Positions 19,248 through 27,624 of a DNA stretch of 64,000 bases are shown here, piece by piece. The DNA is taken from the NCBI GenBank assembly GCA_050250915.1, contig JBFWNT010000004.1, positions 1 through 64,000 of the forward strand, given 5' to 3'. The notes below the pieces were generated by a model. The model worked only from the letters and a program-made list of their open reading frames with translations. It did not search any database and was not told the DNA's origin. Source of the stretch: Miltoncostaea sp050250915 (GTDB lineage: Bacteria; Actinomycetota; Thermoleophilia; Miltoncostaeales; Miltoncostaeaceae). Within the stretch, counting starts at the first letter, position 1; each line of letters begins with the position of its first letter. The translations under genes were made by a program, and so were the position numbers.

Positions 19248-19719
19248 CAGCCTGGATGTCGACGATCTGGTAGTTGATCGGCCCGCGGGGGGCGGGGATC
19301 GTGACCTTTTCGCCCTTCTTCTTGCCGAGCAGCGCCTTCCCCACCGGGCTCTCGTTGGAGAGGCGGTGGTTGCGCGGGTCGGCCTCGGCGGAGCCCACGA
19401 TCGAGTACTCGCGGGTCGCCTTGCTCTTGGTGTCCTTGAGCGTCACCCGGGCCCCGATGGAGACCGTCTCGGTGGAGACGTGCTCGGTGTCGACGACGCG
19501 GGCGTTGCGCAGCTTCTGCTCCAGCGACTGGATGCGGTACTCCAGCTGCGCCTGCTCGTTCTTGGCGTCGTCGTACTCGGAGTTCTCGGAGATGTCGCCG
19601 AACTCGCGCGCCTCCTTGATCCGCTCCGCGACCTCGCGACGCTTCGTCGTCGACAGGTACTCGATCTCCTCCGTGAGCTTCGCGTACCCCTCTTCGGTCA
19701 GGATGACTTCGCGGTCCAT
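19231..19719 (-). CDS. greA: Transcription elongation factor GreA
   Basis: A 162-residue factor that rescues backtracked RNA polymerase by stimulating transcript cleavage. The N-terminal coiled coil starts LTEEGYAKLTEEIEYLSTTKRREVAERIKEAREFGDISENSEYDDAKNEQ, carrying the acidic tip residues (DISENSEYDDAK), and the C-terminal FKBP-like domain contains SIVGSAEADPRNHRLSNESPVGKALLG. The length is normal. It is the first gene of greA-lysS; the order is common in actinobacteria. AAGGG lies seven bases before ATG 19719. Confidence 0.95.
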   Translation of the reverse strand: MDREVILTEEGYAKLTEEIEYLSTTKRREVAERIKEAREFGDISENSEYDDAKNEQAQLEYRIQSLEQKLRNARVVDTEHVSTETVSIGARVTLKDTKSKATREYSIVGSAEADPRNHRLSNESPVGKALLGKKKGEKVTIPAPRGPINYQIVDIQAGEHNG

Positions 19720-19780
19720 GTGCAGGCCCTTCGTTTCGGCGCGTGGCGGCCCGGCAGGGTAGCGACGCGGTGTCCGGGGA

Positions 19781-20833
19781 TCAAGCCGCGGCCGGGGCCG
19801 CTGCGAGCTCGCGCAGGCGGGTGACCGCCCCCTCGACGGTCGGGATCGTGAGCAGCGCCGACAGCTCCGGCGCCGGGATCGGGTACCCGGCCAGGTACCA
19901 GGGGTAGAACTTGCGGAGATAGCCGGTGGCGCGCTGGTCTCCCAGTGCGAGACGGGCGTCGGCGGCGAATGCGGTCAGTTCCTCCACCACCTCGGGCAGC
20001 GACGGGCGGGGCCGGTCGGCGCCCCGGAGGATGTCGCCGAAGACCCAGGGGTTGCCGAGCGCGGCGCGGCCGACGGCGATGGCGGCGCAGCCGGTCTGCT
20101 CCAGCACGCGGCGGGCGTCATCGGCCCCGTGGACGTCGCCGCTGGCGATCACGGGGATCCCCACCGCGGCGACGACCTCGGCGGTGATGCGGTGGTCGGC
20201 GGTGCCGCCGTACTCCTCGGCGGCGGCGCGCGGGTGCACGCACAGCGCGGCCGCGCCCGCCTGCTCGAAGCGCCTGGCGACCTCGATCGGGCGGGCCTCG
20301 GAGGGGGTCACGCCACGACGCATCTTCACGGTCACGGGGATGTCCACCGCGCGGACCATCGCCTCCACGATCGCGGCGGCGTGCGCGGGGTCGTTCAGCA
20401 GCGCGGCCCCGGCGCCCGTCTTGCAGATCTTCGGGACGGGGCAGCCCATGTTGACGTCGACCATGTCGGCCCCCGCCTCCTCCACCGCGCGGGCGGCCTC
20501 GGCCATCGCGTCGATGTCGGCGCCGAAGATCTGCACCGAGACGGGGTGCTCGTCGGGGACGATCGTGAGCATCCCCAGCGTCTTGCGGTTGGCGTAGCGG
20601 ATGCCGAAGCTCGCGATCATCTCCGACACCGTCAGCCCCGCCCCGTGCCGGCGGGACTGGCGGCGGAACGCCCAGTTCGCGATCCCGGCGAGCGGCGCCT
20701 GCACCAGGCGGTTCTCGAAGCGCAGGCCCCCGAGCTCCCACGGCTCGGCGACCGGCGTCGGCTGCGGCGGCGCCGCCTCGGCCGCCGCGGGCCGGCCGCG
20801 GCCGGCGAGCACGGCCTGCATGCGCTTCTTCAC
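19781..20833 (-). CDS. dusB: tRNA-dihydrouridine synthase, DusB type
   Basis: A 350-residue FMN TIM-barrel enzyme that reduces uridines of tRNA to dihydrouridine. Visible signatures are VQAPLAGIANWAFR at the start of the barrel, VDVNMGCPVPKICKTGAGAALL with the catalytic Cys in NMGCP, VTVKMRRG, CVHPRAAAEEYGG, and the phosphate-binding VIASGDVHG and AIAVGRAALGNPW. The C-terminal four-helix RNA-binding domain follows. Residues 1-30 form a Pro/Ala-rich extension. GTG 20833 has GGAGG four bases upstream and overlaps the coaX stop. It is last in the folP-to-dusB operon. Confidence 0.92.
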   Translation of the reverse strand: MKKRMQAVLAGRGRPAAAEAAPPQPTPVAEPWELGGLRFENRLVQAPLAGIANWAFRRQSRRHGAGLTVSEMIASFGIRYANRKTLGMLTIVPDEHPVSVQIFGADIDAMAEAARAVEEAGADMVDVNMGCPVPKICKTGAGAALLNDPAHAAAIVEAMVRAVDIPVTVKMRRGVTPSEARPIEVARRFEQAGAAALCVHPRAAAEEYGGTADHRITAEVVAAVGIPVIASGDVHGADDARRVLEQTGCAAIAVGRAALGNPWVFGDILRGADRPRPSLPEVVEELTAFAADARLALGDQRATGYLRKFYPWYLAGYPIPAPELSALLTIPTVEGAVTRLRELAAAPAAA

Positions 20834-21624
20834 CGCGCCTCCCCGGTCGGGGCGGCCTTTCGGGCGTTGAGCTCGTGCACCAGGCGCAGGCCCTCCAGGG
20901 TGAGCAGCGGGTCGACCTCGTCGATCTGCTCCGAGTGCGGGAACACGAGCGACGAGAGGCCGCCGGTCGCGACGACCACCGTGTCCGCGCCCAGCTCGTC
21001 CTTCATCCGGGCGCAGAGCCCGTCGACCATCGCGACGGTCCCGAAGACGATGCCCGATCGCATGCTCTCCACCGTCGACTTGCCGATCGCCCGGTCCGGC
21101 GCGACCAGGTCGACCTTCACCAGGCGGGCGGCGCGGCTGGCGAGGGCGTCCAGCGACGTCTCGATGCCGGGGGCGATCGCGCCGCCCAGGTACTCGCCGG
21201 CGGCCGACACCGCGTCGAAGGTGGTCGCCGTGCCGAAGTCGACCACCAGGCAGGGGCCGCCGTGGCGGCGGAGCGCGGCCACCGCGTTGACGATGCGGTC
21301 GGGGCCGAGCTCGCGGGGGTTGTCGATGGCCAGCGGCACGCCGGTGCGCACGCCGGGGCCCACCACGAGGGCCTCGCGACGCAGGTACTTGAGCGACAGC
21401 GAGGCGTACGCCGCCGACAGCGTGGGGACGACGGACGCCACCACCATCTCGTCCAGCTCGCCCAGGCTGCCGCCGCGCAGGCGCAGGATCTGGTCGTGGT
21501 CGGCGGCCAGCTCGTCGGCGGTGGCCATGCGCTCGGTGCGCAGGCGCCACTCGTGGAGCAGCTCCTCGCCGCTGTAGACCCCGGCCTGGGTCTGGGTGTT
21601 GCCGACGTCGATCGCCAGGAGCAC
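20830..21624 (-). CDS. coaX: Type III pantothenate kinase
   Basis: A 264-residue ASKHA-fold kinase carrying out the first step of CoA synthesis. It begins LLAIDVGNTQTQAGVY (phosphate-1 motif), has SVVPTLSAAY, GVPLAIDNPRELGPDRIVNAVAA, DFGTATTFDAVSAAGEYLGGAIAPGIE and the C-terminal VVATGGLSSLV. This matches CoaX rather than the unrelated CoaA. It lies between the DUF2469 gene and dusB, with a four-base overlap to dusB; coaX next to dusB is known from other bacteria. Confidence 0.94.
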   Translation of the reverse strand: MLLAIDVGNTQTQAGVYSGEELLHEWRLRTERMATADELAADHDQILRLRGGSLGELDEMVVASVVPTLSAAYASLSLKYLRREALVVGPGVRTGVPLAIDNPRELGPDRIVNAVAALRRHGGPCLVVDFGTATTFDAVSAAGEYLGGAIAPGIETSLDALASRAARLVKVDLVAPDRAIGKSTVESMRSGIVFGTVAMVDGLCARMKDELGADTVVVATGGLSSLVFPHSEQIDEVDPLLTLEGLRLVHELNARKAAPTGEAR

Positions 21625-21643
21625 TGCGCGCGCCTCCCGGGGG

Positions 21644-21964
21644 CTAGCGGGTCGCCTCGGCGGGCCCCGGCTGATCGTCGCTCTTCAGGATCTCCACCGT
21701 CACGTCCTGGGTGGTGTAGATCTCGACCTTCGGGATGATCCGCGTGGGGCGGTTCTTGTCCCACACCCACACGTCCTCCATCGTGATGTGGAAGAACGGG
21801 TAGGACGCCTGCGGCATGAAGTCCCGCTCGAAGCGGTTGCAGAGGTAGGTCGCCTCCTGCGTCAGCACGCAGTACCGGAACAGGGGGAAGACGTCCGCGT
21901 ATTCGCGCTTGAGCCTCAGCTCGAGCTCGGCGTCGTACTCCTCGAGCTCATCGGTGTGGGACAT
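21644..21964 (-). CDS. DUF2469 family protein
   Basis: A 106-residue acidic protein of a family mostly found in actinobacteria. The pattern DELEEYDAELELRLKREYADVFPLFRYCVLTQEATYLCN and then MEDVWVWDKNRPTRIIPKVEIYTTQDVTVEIL matches the DUF2469 consensus (ExELxLYREYxDVV ... DVWVWDxYR). Function is unknown; in other actinobacteria the family occurs near rnhB and lepB. CAGGAG precedes ATG 21964 by ten bases and TATGAT (22005-22000, minus) is a possible own promoter within the folK end. It lies between folK and coaX. Confidence 0.78.
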   Translation of the reverse strand: MSHTDELEEYDAELELRLKREYADVFPLFRYCVLTQEATYLCNRFERDFMPQASYPFFHITMEDVWVWDKNRPTRIIPKVEIYTTQDVTVEILKSDDQPGPAEATR

Positions 21965-22000
21965 GGGGCCGCGTCTCCTGGCGCCGTCGGAGGCACGCGA

Positions 22001-22489
22001 TCATAGCTCAGCGATGGGCTCCGCCCGTTGCTCGCGAGGGTCCAGTGCGGCCTCCAGGTCGGCCAGGCGGCGGCCGTCGGGCAGGGTCAGGCCCGGGTCG
22101 AGGTCGAGCAGGGGCAGCAGGGCGAAGCGCCGCTCGTGCAGGCGGGGGTGCGGGATCTCGAGGCGGTCGTCCGCGTAGGCGCCTCCGTCCCACAGCAGCA
22201 GGTCGCAGTCGATGACGCGGGGCCCGAACCGCACGCCGCCGGGGTCGCGGCCCAGCTCGGCCTCCAGGCGCTTCGCCTCGTCGAGCATCTCGCGCGGCGG
22301 GAGGTCCGACCGCACCCGCGCGGCGGCGTTGCGGAACGGGGGCTGGTCCTCCAGGTCGCGCGGCGAGGTGTCCCACAGGCGGCTGACCGCCTCCACGTCG
22401 TGCCGCTCGTCCAGCCAGGCGACGGCCTGCCGGATCGTGGCCGCCGGATCCCCGAGGTTGCCCCCGAGCCCCACCCAGTACCGGCTCAC
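22001..22489 (-). CDS. folK: 2-amino-4-hydroxy-6-hydroxymethyldihydropteridine pyrophosphokinase
   Basis: A 162-residue HPPK, transferring pyrophosphate from ATP to hydroxymethyl-dihydropterin in folate synthesis. It has WVGLGGNLGDP at the start, RLWDTSPRDLEDQPPFRNAA in the middle and FGPRVIDCDLLLWDG, containing the Mg-binding Asp pair of the usual PRxxDxDxL motif; PHPRLHERRFALLPL is also characteristic. GTG 22489 follows the folB stop by seven bases. It is third in folP-folB-folK. Confidence 0.93.
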   Translation of the reverse strand: MSRYWVGLGGNLGDPAATIRQAVAWLDERHDVEAVSRLWDTSPRDLEDQPPFRNAAARVRSDLPPREMLDEAKRLEAELGRDPGGVRFGPRVIDCDLLLWDGGAYADDRLEIPHPRLHERRFALLPLLDLDPGLTLPDGRRLADLEAALDPREQRAEPIAEL

Positions 22490-22496
22490 GCGCCGC

Positions 22497-22865
22497 TCAC
22501 GCGTGGCGCGTGAGCGTCACCGCCGTCTCCGTGACCACCTGCGGGAGGGCCACGTGCGGCTTGCGGACGGTGACCTCGACGTAGCGGGCCCGTGGCTCGG
22601 CGAGCACCCGGTCGGCGATCAGGCTCGCCAGGCGCTCCAGCAGCTGCACCGGCTCGCCGCCCACGATCTCGGCCACCGCGGCCGTCAGCGTCCCGTAGTC
22701 CACGGTCAGCGCGAGGTCGTCCGTGTCGGCGGAGCGGGCGTCCGACAGGCGGATGTCGATGTCGACGACGAAGCGCTGCCCCAGCTCCCGCTCGGGCGGG
22801 TAGACGCCGTGGCGCCCGTACGCCTCCAGGCCGCGGATGCGGACGGTGAGCTCGTCGTCGGCCAT
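22497..22865 (-). CDS. folB: Dihydroneopterin aldolase
   Basis: A 122-residue enzyme that cleaves dihydroneopterin to hydroxymethyl-dihydropterin and glycolaldehyde. The family start IRGLEAYGRHGVYPPERELGQRFVVDIDI, then TVDYGTLTAAVAEI with QLLERLASLIADRVL and VRKPHVALP, are all present, as is the catalytic Lys of VRKP. ATG 22865 overlaps the folP stop by one base (TGATG). It feeds FolK and FolP in the same operon. Confidence 0.94.
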   Translation of the reverse strand: MADDELTVRIRGLEAYGRHGVYPPERELGQRFVVDIDIRLSDARSADTDDLALTVDYGTLTAAVAEIVGGEPVQLLERLASLIADRVLAEPRARYVEVTVRKPHVALPQVVTETAVTLTRHA

Positions 22866-23692
22866 CACGCCCGGGCGTCCTCCACCGCGCGCCAGACCGT
22901 CAGGGCGTCGGCGGTCTCGCGCACGTCGTGCACCCGCAGCACCGCCGCCCCGCGAGCCACCGCCGCCAGGCCGGCGCCGAGGGAGCCCGCCATGCGCTCC
23001 GGCACGTCGCGTCCGGTCAGCACGCCGATCATCCCCTTGCGTGACGCCCCCACCAGGACGGGCGCGCCGAGGGCGGCGAACGCGGGCACGCCCGCCAGCA
23101 GCGCCAGGTTGTGGTCGAGCGTCTTCCCGAACCCGATCCCGGGGTCCAGGATCACGCGCCCGCGGCCGACCCCGGCGTCCTCCGCCGCGCGCATGCGCTC
23201 CTCCAGGTGGTCGCGTACCTCGGCCACGACGTCACCGTACCGGGGGTCGGCCTGCATCGTGCGGGGCGTGCCGCGCATGTGGACCAGGCACACCGCGGCG
23301 CCGCGCTCGCCCACGAGCGGGAGCAGGTCCGGGTCGCCGCGGCCGGCGGTGACGTCGTTGACCAGCACGGCCCCCGCGTCGAGCGCCGCCTCGGCCACCC
23401 GCGCCGACGAGGTGTCGACCGAGACCGGGACGCCCGCCGCCGCCCCGCGCATCGCGGCGAGCACGCCCGACAGGCGTCGCAGCTGCTCGTCCGGCGGGAC
23501 CGGGTCGGAGCCGGGCCGGGTGCTCTCGGCGCCCACGTCGCAGATCGCGGCGCCGTCGTGGCGCATACCCAGCAGCGCGGCCGCGGCCTCCGCCTCCCCC
23601 ATCGGCCCCGCCCCGCCCCACAGCGAGTCGGGGGTGACGTTGAGGATCCCCATCACGCAGGGCGCGCGGAGCCAGTGCAGGGGTTCGGACAT
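22865..23692 (-). CDS. folP: Dihydropteroate synthase
   Basis: A 275-residue TIM-barrel enzyme joining p-aminobenzoate to the pterin pyrophosphate; target of sulfonamides. Signatures: VMGILNVTPDSL, CDVGAESTRPGSDPV (pterin loop), VSVDTSSARVAEAALDAGAVLVNDV, VILDPGIGFGKT and VLVGASRKGMIG. The length is normal. ATG 23692 has no Shine-Dalgarno sequence but a TAGCCT seven bases upstream. It heads the folate operon and is divergent from an acyl-CoA synthetase gene only 18 bases away. Confidence 0.94.
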   Translation of the reverse strand: MSEPLHWLRAPCVMGILNVTPDSLWGGAGPMGEAEAAAALLGMRHDGAAICDVGAESTRPGSDPVPPDEQLRRLSGVLAAMRGAAAGVPVSVDTSSARVAEAALDAGAVLVNDVTAGRGDPDLLPLVGERGAAVCLVHMRGTPRTMQADPRYGDVVAEVRDHLEERMRAAEDAGVGRGRVILDPGIGFGKTLDHNLALLAGVPAFAALGAPVLVGASRKGMIGVLTGRDVPERMAGSLGAGLAAVARGAAVLRVHDVRETADALTVWRAVEDARA

Positions 23693-23699
23693 GCGTGAG

Positions 23700-23705
23700 A
23701 GGCTA
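23700..23705 (-). promoter_or_regulatory. -10 hexamer of a leaderless promoter for folP
   Basis: TAGCCT on the minus strand lies seven bases before ATG 23692, inside the 18-base gap to the divergent acyl-CoA synthetase gene. No Shine-Dalgarno sequence is present. Confidence 0.45.
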
Positions 23706-23710
23706 CGCCG

Positions 23711-25255
23711 GTGAACGTGCCGCTCACGCTGGTCGATTTCCTCGACCGGTCGGCGCTCCACGGCGACCGGGTCGCGCTGGTCGACGAGCCGGCCGGGCCC
23801 GCCTCGCTCGGGCAGGTGACCCACCGCGGGCTGTGGCGCCGCGCCGCGGGCATGGCGCACGAGCTCGCCCGCATGGGGATCGGCCCCGGCGAGCGGGTCG
23901 CGATCGTGAGCCCCAACTCGGCCCGGCTGGCGGTGGCGCTGTTCGGCGTGAGCGCCTTCGGCCGCGTGTTGGTGCCCGTCAACTTCCGCCTGAACGCCGA
24001 CGAGGTCGCCTACGTGGTGGGGCACTCCGGCGCGCGGGTCCTCCTCGTGGATCCCGAGCTCGACGCCCCGCTGGCCGCGGTCCGGGCGGAGCACCGGATC
24101 CTGCTGGACGGCGACCAGGACGCGGCCCTCTTCGCCGGGGCCGACGACCCGCCACCCGCCTGGGAGCCGGACGAGGACGCGACCGCCACCATCAACTACA
24201 CCTCCGGCACCACCGCCCGGCCGAAGGGCGTCCAGCTGACCCACCGGACGCTCGTGCTCCACGCCATGAGCATCGGCTGGCACCTCGGGGTGTCGGCCCG
24301 CGACACCTACCTGCACACGCTGCCGCTCTTCCACGCCAACGGCTGGGGGCTCCCCTACGCCTGCGTCGCGATGGGGACCCCCCAGGTGATCCTGCGCCGG
24401 GTGGACGGCGCGGAGATCCTGCGCCGGGTCGAGCGCCACGGCGTGACGCTCATGTGCGGCGCGCCGGCGGTGGCCGACGCGATCGTCGCCGCGGCCGAGT
24501 CCGCGGGCATCCCTCACGGCGCGGCGCCCGGCGCGGGGCGCGCCCGCATCTTCGTGGGCGGGGCCACGCCGCCGTCGAGCACCGTCCAGCGGGTCGAGGA
24601 GCGGCTCGGGTGGGAGTTCATGCACGGCTACGGCCTGACGGAGGCGGCGCCCCTGCTGACGGTCAACCGGCGGCGCCCGGAGGAGGACGCGCTCGACCCC
24701 GGCGAGCGGGCCCACCGGATGACGAGCCAGGGCATCGCCGCGATCGGGGTCCGGGTGCGCGTGGGCGACGACGGCGAGCTGCTGGCCCGCTCGAACCACG
24801 TCTTCGCGGGCTACTGGGAGCAGCCGCGGGAGTCGGCCGAGGCGCTCGCGGGCGGGTGGCTGCGGACGGGCGACGGCGCCCGCATCGACGACGACGCCCG
24901 CGTGACGATCACCGACCGGCGCAAGGACGTGATCGTCACCGGCGGCGAGAACGTCTCGTCGATCGAGGTGGAGGACCACCTGCGAGCGCACCCGGACGTC
25001 CTCGACTGCGCCGTCATCGGCGTGCCCGACGAGCGCTGGGGGGAGGCCGTGCTGGCGATCGTGACCCTGCGCGACGGGCGGGCCCCCGGCGAGGACGACC
25101 TCATCGCTCACTGCCGCGGCAGGATGGCCGGGTTCAAGGTCCCCCGGCGCGTCGAGATCCGCGACGCGCTGCCCCGGACCGCGACCGGCAAGGTCCAGAA
25201 GTTCCTCCTGCGCGCCCCCTATTGGGGCGCGGAGAGCTCCAGGACCGCGATGTAG
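23711..25255 (+). CDS. AMP-dependent acyl-CoA synthetase/ligase
   Basis: A 514-residue member of the ANL superfamily. The ATP-binding P-loop is TINYTSGTTARPKGVQLTHR near residue 160; later motifs are LPLFHANGWGLPYA, HGYGLTEAAP, GWLRTGDGARIDDD and DRRKDVIVTGGENVSSIEVE, ending with the catalytic Lys in RTATGKVQKFLLR. The pattern resembles medium or long-chain fatty acid CoA ligases (FadD/AlkK-like), but the substrate is not determined. GTG 23711 is kept as start; GTG 23717 is possible. It overlaps the convergent hpt gene by 37 bases. Confidence 0.88.
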   Translation: MNVPLTLVDFLDRSALHGDRVALVDEPAGPASLGQVTHRGLWRRAAGMAHELARMGIGPGERVAIVSPNSARLAVALFGVSAFGRVLVPVNFRLNADEVAYVVGHSGARVLLVDPELDAPLAAVRAEHRILLDGDQDAALFAGADDPPPAWEPDEDATATINYTSGTTARPKGVQLTHRTLVLHAMSIGWHLGVSARDTYLHTLPLFHANGWGLPYACVAMGTPQVILRRVDGAEILRRVERHGVTLMCGAPAVADAIVAAAESAGIPHGAAPGAGRARIFVGGATPPSSTVQRVEERLGWEFMHGYGLTEAAPLLTVNRRRPEEDALDPGERAHRMTSQGIAAIGVRVRVGDDGELLARSNHVFAGYWEQPRESAEALAGGWLRTGDGARIDDDARVTITDRRKDVIVTGGENVSSIEVEDHLRAHPDVLDCAVIGVPDERWGEAVLAIVTLRDGRAPGEDDLIAHCRGRMAGFKVPRRVEIRDALPRTATGKVQKFLLRAPYWGAESSRTAM

Positions 25256-25761
25256 GGCAGGTTCCTCCACCGCTCGGAGTAGTCCAGCCCGTAGCCGATC
25301 ACGAAGGCGTCCGGCAGGTCGAAGCCGACGTAGCGGATCGGGATGTTCAGCCGCTTGTGGCCCGGCTTGGTCAGCAGGCTGCAGATCTCGAGCGAGGCCG
25401 GCTGGCGCGAGGCCAGGTTCTTCATCAGGTACGAGAGCGTCAGCCCCGAGTCGATGACGTCCTCCACCACCACCACGTCGCGCCCGGCGATCGGGATGTC
25501 CAGGTCCTTCAGGATCCGCACGACGCCGGAGGAGTGGGTGGAGGAGCCGTACGACGACACGGCCATGAAGTCGAGCTCCACCGGGACCGTCATGTGCCGG
25601 AGCAGGTCGGCGATGAAGAACACCGCGCCCTTCAGCACCCCGATCACGAGCGGCTGGCGCCCCTCGTAGTCGGCCGAGACCTGGGCCGCCAGCTCCCGGA
25701 CCCGCGCCTGGAGGGCCTCCTCCGTCACCAGGGTCTCGCCGACGGTTCCGAACTCGCTCAT
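25219..25761 (-). CDS. hpt: Hypoxanthine phosphoribosyltransferase
   Basis: A 180-residue purine-salvage enzyme converting hypoxanthine or guanine plus PRPP to nucleotide. The PRPP loop is VVVVEDVIDSGLTLSYL; LVIGVLKGAVFFIADLLRHM, VELDFMAVSSYG and YVGFDLPDAFVIGYGLDY are family signatures. ATG 25761 overlaps the tilS stop (ATGA). The tilS-hpt order is very common in bacteria. The last 37 bases overlap the end of the convergent acyl-CoA synthetase gene. Confidence 0.95.
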   Translation of the reverse strand: MSEFGTVGETLVTEEALQARVRELAAQVSADYEGRQPLVIGVLKGAVFFIADLLRHMTVPVELDFMAVSSYGSSTHSSGVVRILKDLDIPIAGRDVVVVEDVIDSGLTLSYLMKNLASRQPASLEICSLLTKPGHKRLNIPIRYVGFDLPDAFVIGYGLDYSERWRNLPYIAVLELSAPQ

Positions 25762-27065
25762 GCACGCTCCAGTTCGAGGACGATCCCGGGACCCGGCCCG
25801 GAGGTGACGAGGTCGTCGGCGGCGCGGTGCCCCGCGACCCACACGACGCGGTCGCCCGTCGCGACCACCGGGACCGTCGGGCGCAGCCGCGCGGGCACGC
25901 CGGCCCCGGCCAGGAGCCGCCCCACCGCCACCCGGCCGCCCCCGCCGATCGCCAGGCGGTCGCCGTCGCGGGGCGGGCGCACGTGCAGCGGGCCCGCGTC
26001 GCGCACGGCGACCCGGTCGGGGCCCGGAGCGACCGCCGCGCCCTGACGGGCGACGACGGCGACGGCGCCGAACGGCACCCGCCCCGGCACGCCCAGCGGC
26101 GCGGCGGCCGGCGGCGCCGGCGGGGGCGCGTCGACGCGGAGCAGGCCGCGCACCACCTCGGCACGCCCGTCGCCGGGCAGCGCGACGGCACCGCCCGCGT
26201 CGAGCAGCGCCAGGACGCGGGCGACCGGCTCGGCGCCGAGGGCGTCGCCGGGCAGGCCCGCGCCGCTGACCAGGCGGCGCACCAGCAGCCGCCGCATCGG
26301 CTCGGGCTCGGCGCCGAGGGCGGCCGGGTCGAGCCCGTCGCCGCGGGCGGCCCGCGCCCACGCCGCGTCGACCAGCGGCGCCAGCAGGGCCGCCTCGTCG
26401 CGCAGGGCGTCGGCGAACGCGGCCACGTGGCGGCCCGCTCCGGGGTGGACCGCGGCGAGGGCCGGGAGCAGGTCGTGCCGCACCCGGGTCCGGGCGTGGC
26501 GGTCGTCGTCGTTGGACGGGTCGTGCACGGGATCGAGGCCGTGGGCGGCGCACCAGGCGCGCGTCTCGTGCGCCTCGAGGACCAGGAGGGGGCGGATCAG
26601 GTCGCCGTTGCGTGGCGCCATACCCAGCGCCCCGGTGCGGCCGGTGCCCCGGGCCATGCGGAACAGGACGGTCTCGGCCTGGTCGGAGGCGGTGTGGCCG
26701 GTCGCGATGCGGGCGTAGCCCTCCCGCGCCGCCCGCTCGCGGGCCGCGGCCAGCCGCGCCTCCCGCGCCCGCGCCTGGACGCCCGGCCCCGCGGCGAGGC
26801 CGAGCGACGCGACGTGCGCCGCGAGCCCCAGGCCGCGCGCCGCCTGCACCGCCCCCTGCGCCTCCCCCGCCGACCCGGGCCGCAGCCCGTGGTTGACCGA
26901 CAGCACCCCCACCGGCCCGTCGTGGATGCGCGACAGCAGGTGCATGAGGCAGAGCGAGTCGGCGCCGCCCGAGACCATCGCCAGCACCGGCGCGCCCGGC
27001 GGCAGCAGCGCATGGCGCCGGCAGTGGGCGGCGACCCGCGCCTCCGTGCGGGAGCGGTCAGCCAC
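25758..27065 (-). CDS. tilS: tRNA(Ile)-lysidine synthetase
   Basis: A 435-residue N-type ATP pyrophosphatase that changes C34 of the AUA-reading tRNA-Ile to lysidine. The P-loop is LAMVSGGADSLCLMHLL near residue 30; VLSVNHGLRP and ATGHTASDQAETVLFRMARGTG (metal/tRNA motif) follow, as does NDDDRHARTRVRHDLLP. The C-terminal half has the TilS substrate-binding and C-terminal domains. GTG 27065 lies in the last codons of the upstream TlpA-like gene (8-base overlap); a longer frame beginning at 27098 would add 11 low-complexity Ser/Arg residues. Confidence 0.93.
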   Translation of the reverse strand: MADRSRTEARVAAHCRRHALLPPGAPVLAMVSGGADSLCLMHLLSRIHDGPVGVLSVNHGLRPGSAGEAQGAVQAARGLGLAAHVASLGLAAGPGVQARAREARLAAARERAAREGYARIATGHTASDQAETVLFRMARGTGRTGALGMAPRNGDLIRPLLVLEAHETRAWCAAHGLDPVHDPSNDDDRHARTRVRHDLLPALAAVHPGAGRHVAAFADALRDEAALLAPLVDAAWARAARGDGLDPAALGAEPEPMRRLLVRRLVSGAGLPGDALGAEPVARVLALLDAGGAVALPGDGRAEVVRGLLRVDAPPPAPPAAAPLGVPGRVPFGAVAVVARQGAAVAPGPDRVAVRDAGPLHVRPPRDGDRLAIGGGGRVAVGRLLAGAGVPARLRPTVPVVATGDRVVWVAGHRAADDLVTSGPGPGIVLELERA

Positions 27066-27579
27066 CGAGCTGCTTCGCGAAGGACTCGAGCTGCGCATCC
27101 GAGACCTCGCCGATGTACGTCGCCGCGAGCTTGCCGTCGGCGTCGATGATCGCCGTGACCGGCAGCCCGTTCACGCCGAACTGGCCGGCCGCGTCGGCGT
27201 CGCGGTCGAGGCCCAGCTGGTAGGGCACCCCCTCCTTGCGCGCGAACCGGCGCGCGTCGCCGGGGATGTCGTTCACCGCCAGCCCCACCACGTCAATCTT
27301 CGGGTGCCGCTTCGAGAACGCGACCAGCGCAGGCGTCTCGCGCTGGCACGGCTCGCACCAGGAGGCCCAGAAGTTGAGGATCACCGGCGTCCCGAGGTGC
27401 GAGGCCAGCGTGACCCGGCCGTCGCCGTCGAGCGCGGGCACATCGACCTCGGGTGCGGCCTTGCGGTCCGGCGACGGGACGAGCTGCTGGTCGGTGTTCT
27501 CACCCAGCCCCCCGCCGCTGCAGCCCGCGAGGACCACCACCACCGCGAGCGCGACGAGGAGGGCGAACGCGCGACGCAT
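27058..27579 (-). CDS. Thioredoxin-fold lipoprotein (TlpA/ResA-like thiol-disulfide oxidoreductase)
   Basis: A 173-residue exported redox protein. A lipoprotein signal (RRAFALLVALAVVVVLAGC) places the modified Cys at about residue 20. The thioredoxin fold has NFWASWCEPCQRETP with the WCxxC active site near residue 75, and GVNGLPVTAIID with the cis-Pro. Proteins of this type reduce cytochrome c apoproteins or other extracytoplasmic disulfides; the partner is unknown here. ATG 27579 has TACATT seven bases upstream and no Shine-Dalgarno sequence. It is first in an operon with tilS and hpt. Confidence 0.87.
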   Translation of the reverse strand: MRRAFALLVALAVVVVLAGCSGGGLGENTDQQLVPSPDRKAAPEVDVPALDGDGRVTLASHLGTPVILNFWASWCEPCQRETPALVAFSKRHPKIDVVGLAVNDIPGDARRFARKEGVPYQLGLDRDADAAGQFGVNGLPVTAIIDADGKLAATYIGEVSDAQLESFAKQLGG

Positions 27580-27586
27580 CGCCGCG

Positions 27587-27592
27587 AATGTA
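27587..27592 (-). promoter_or_regulatory. -10 hexamer of a leaderless promoter for the TlpA-like gene
   Basis: TACATT (minus strand) lies seven bases before ATG 27579. It shares a 45-base divergent intergenic region with the promoter of the PAP2-like gene. Confidence 0.4.
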
Positions 27593-27610
27593 GCAGCGGG
27601 CCCGCCCCGG

Positions 27611-27616
27611 TAGCCT
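27611..27616 (+). promoter_or_regulatory. -10 hexamer of a leaderless promoter for the PAP2-like gene
   Basis: TAGCCT lies eight bases before ATG 27625; there is no Shine-Dalgarno sequence in the short leader. Confidence 0.4.
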
Positions 27617-27624
27617 GCGGCCGG

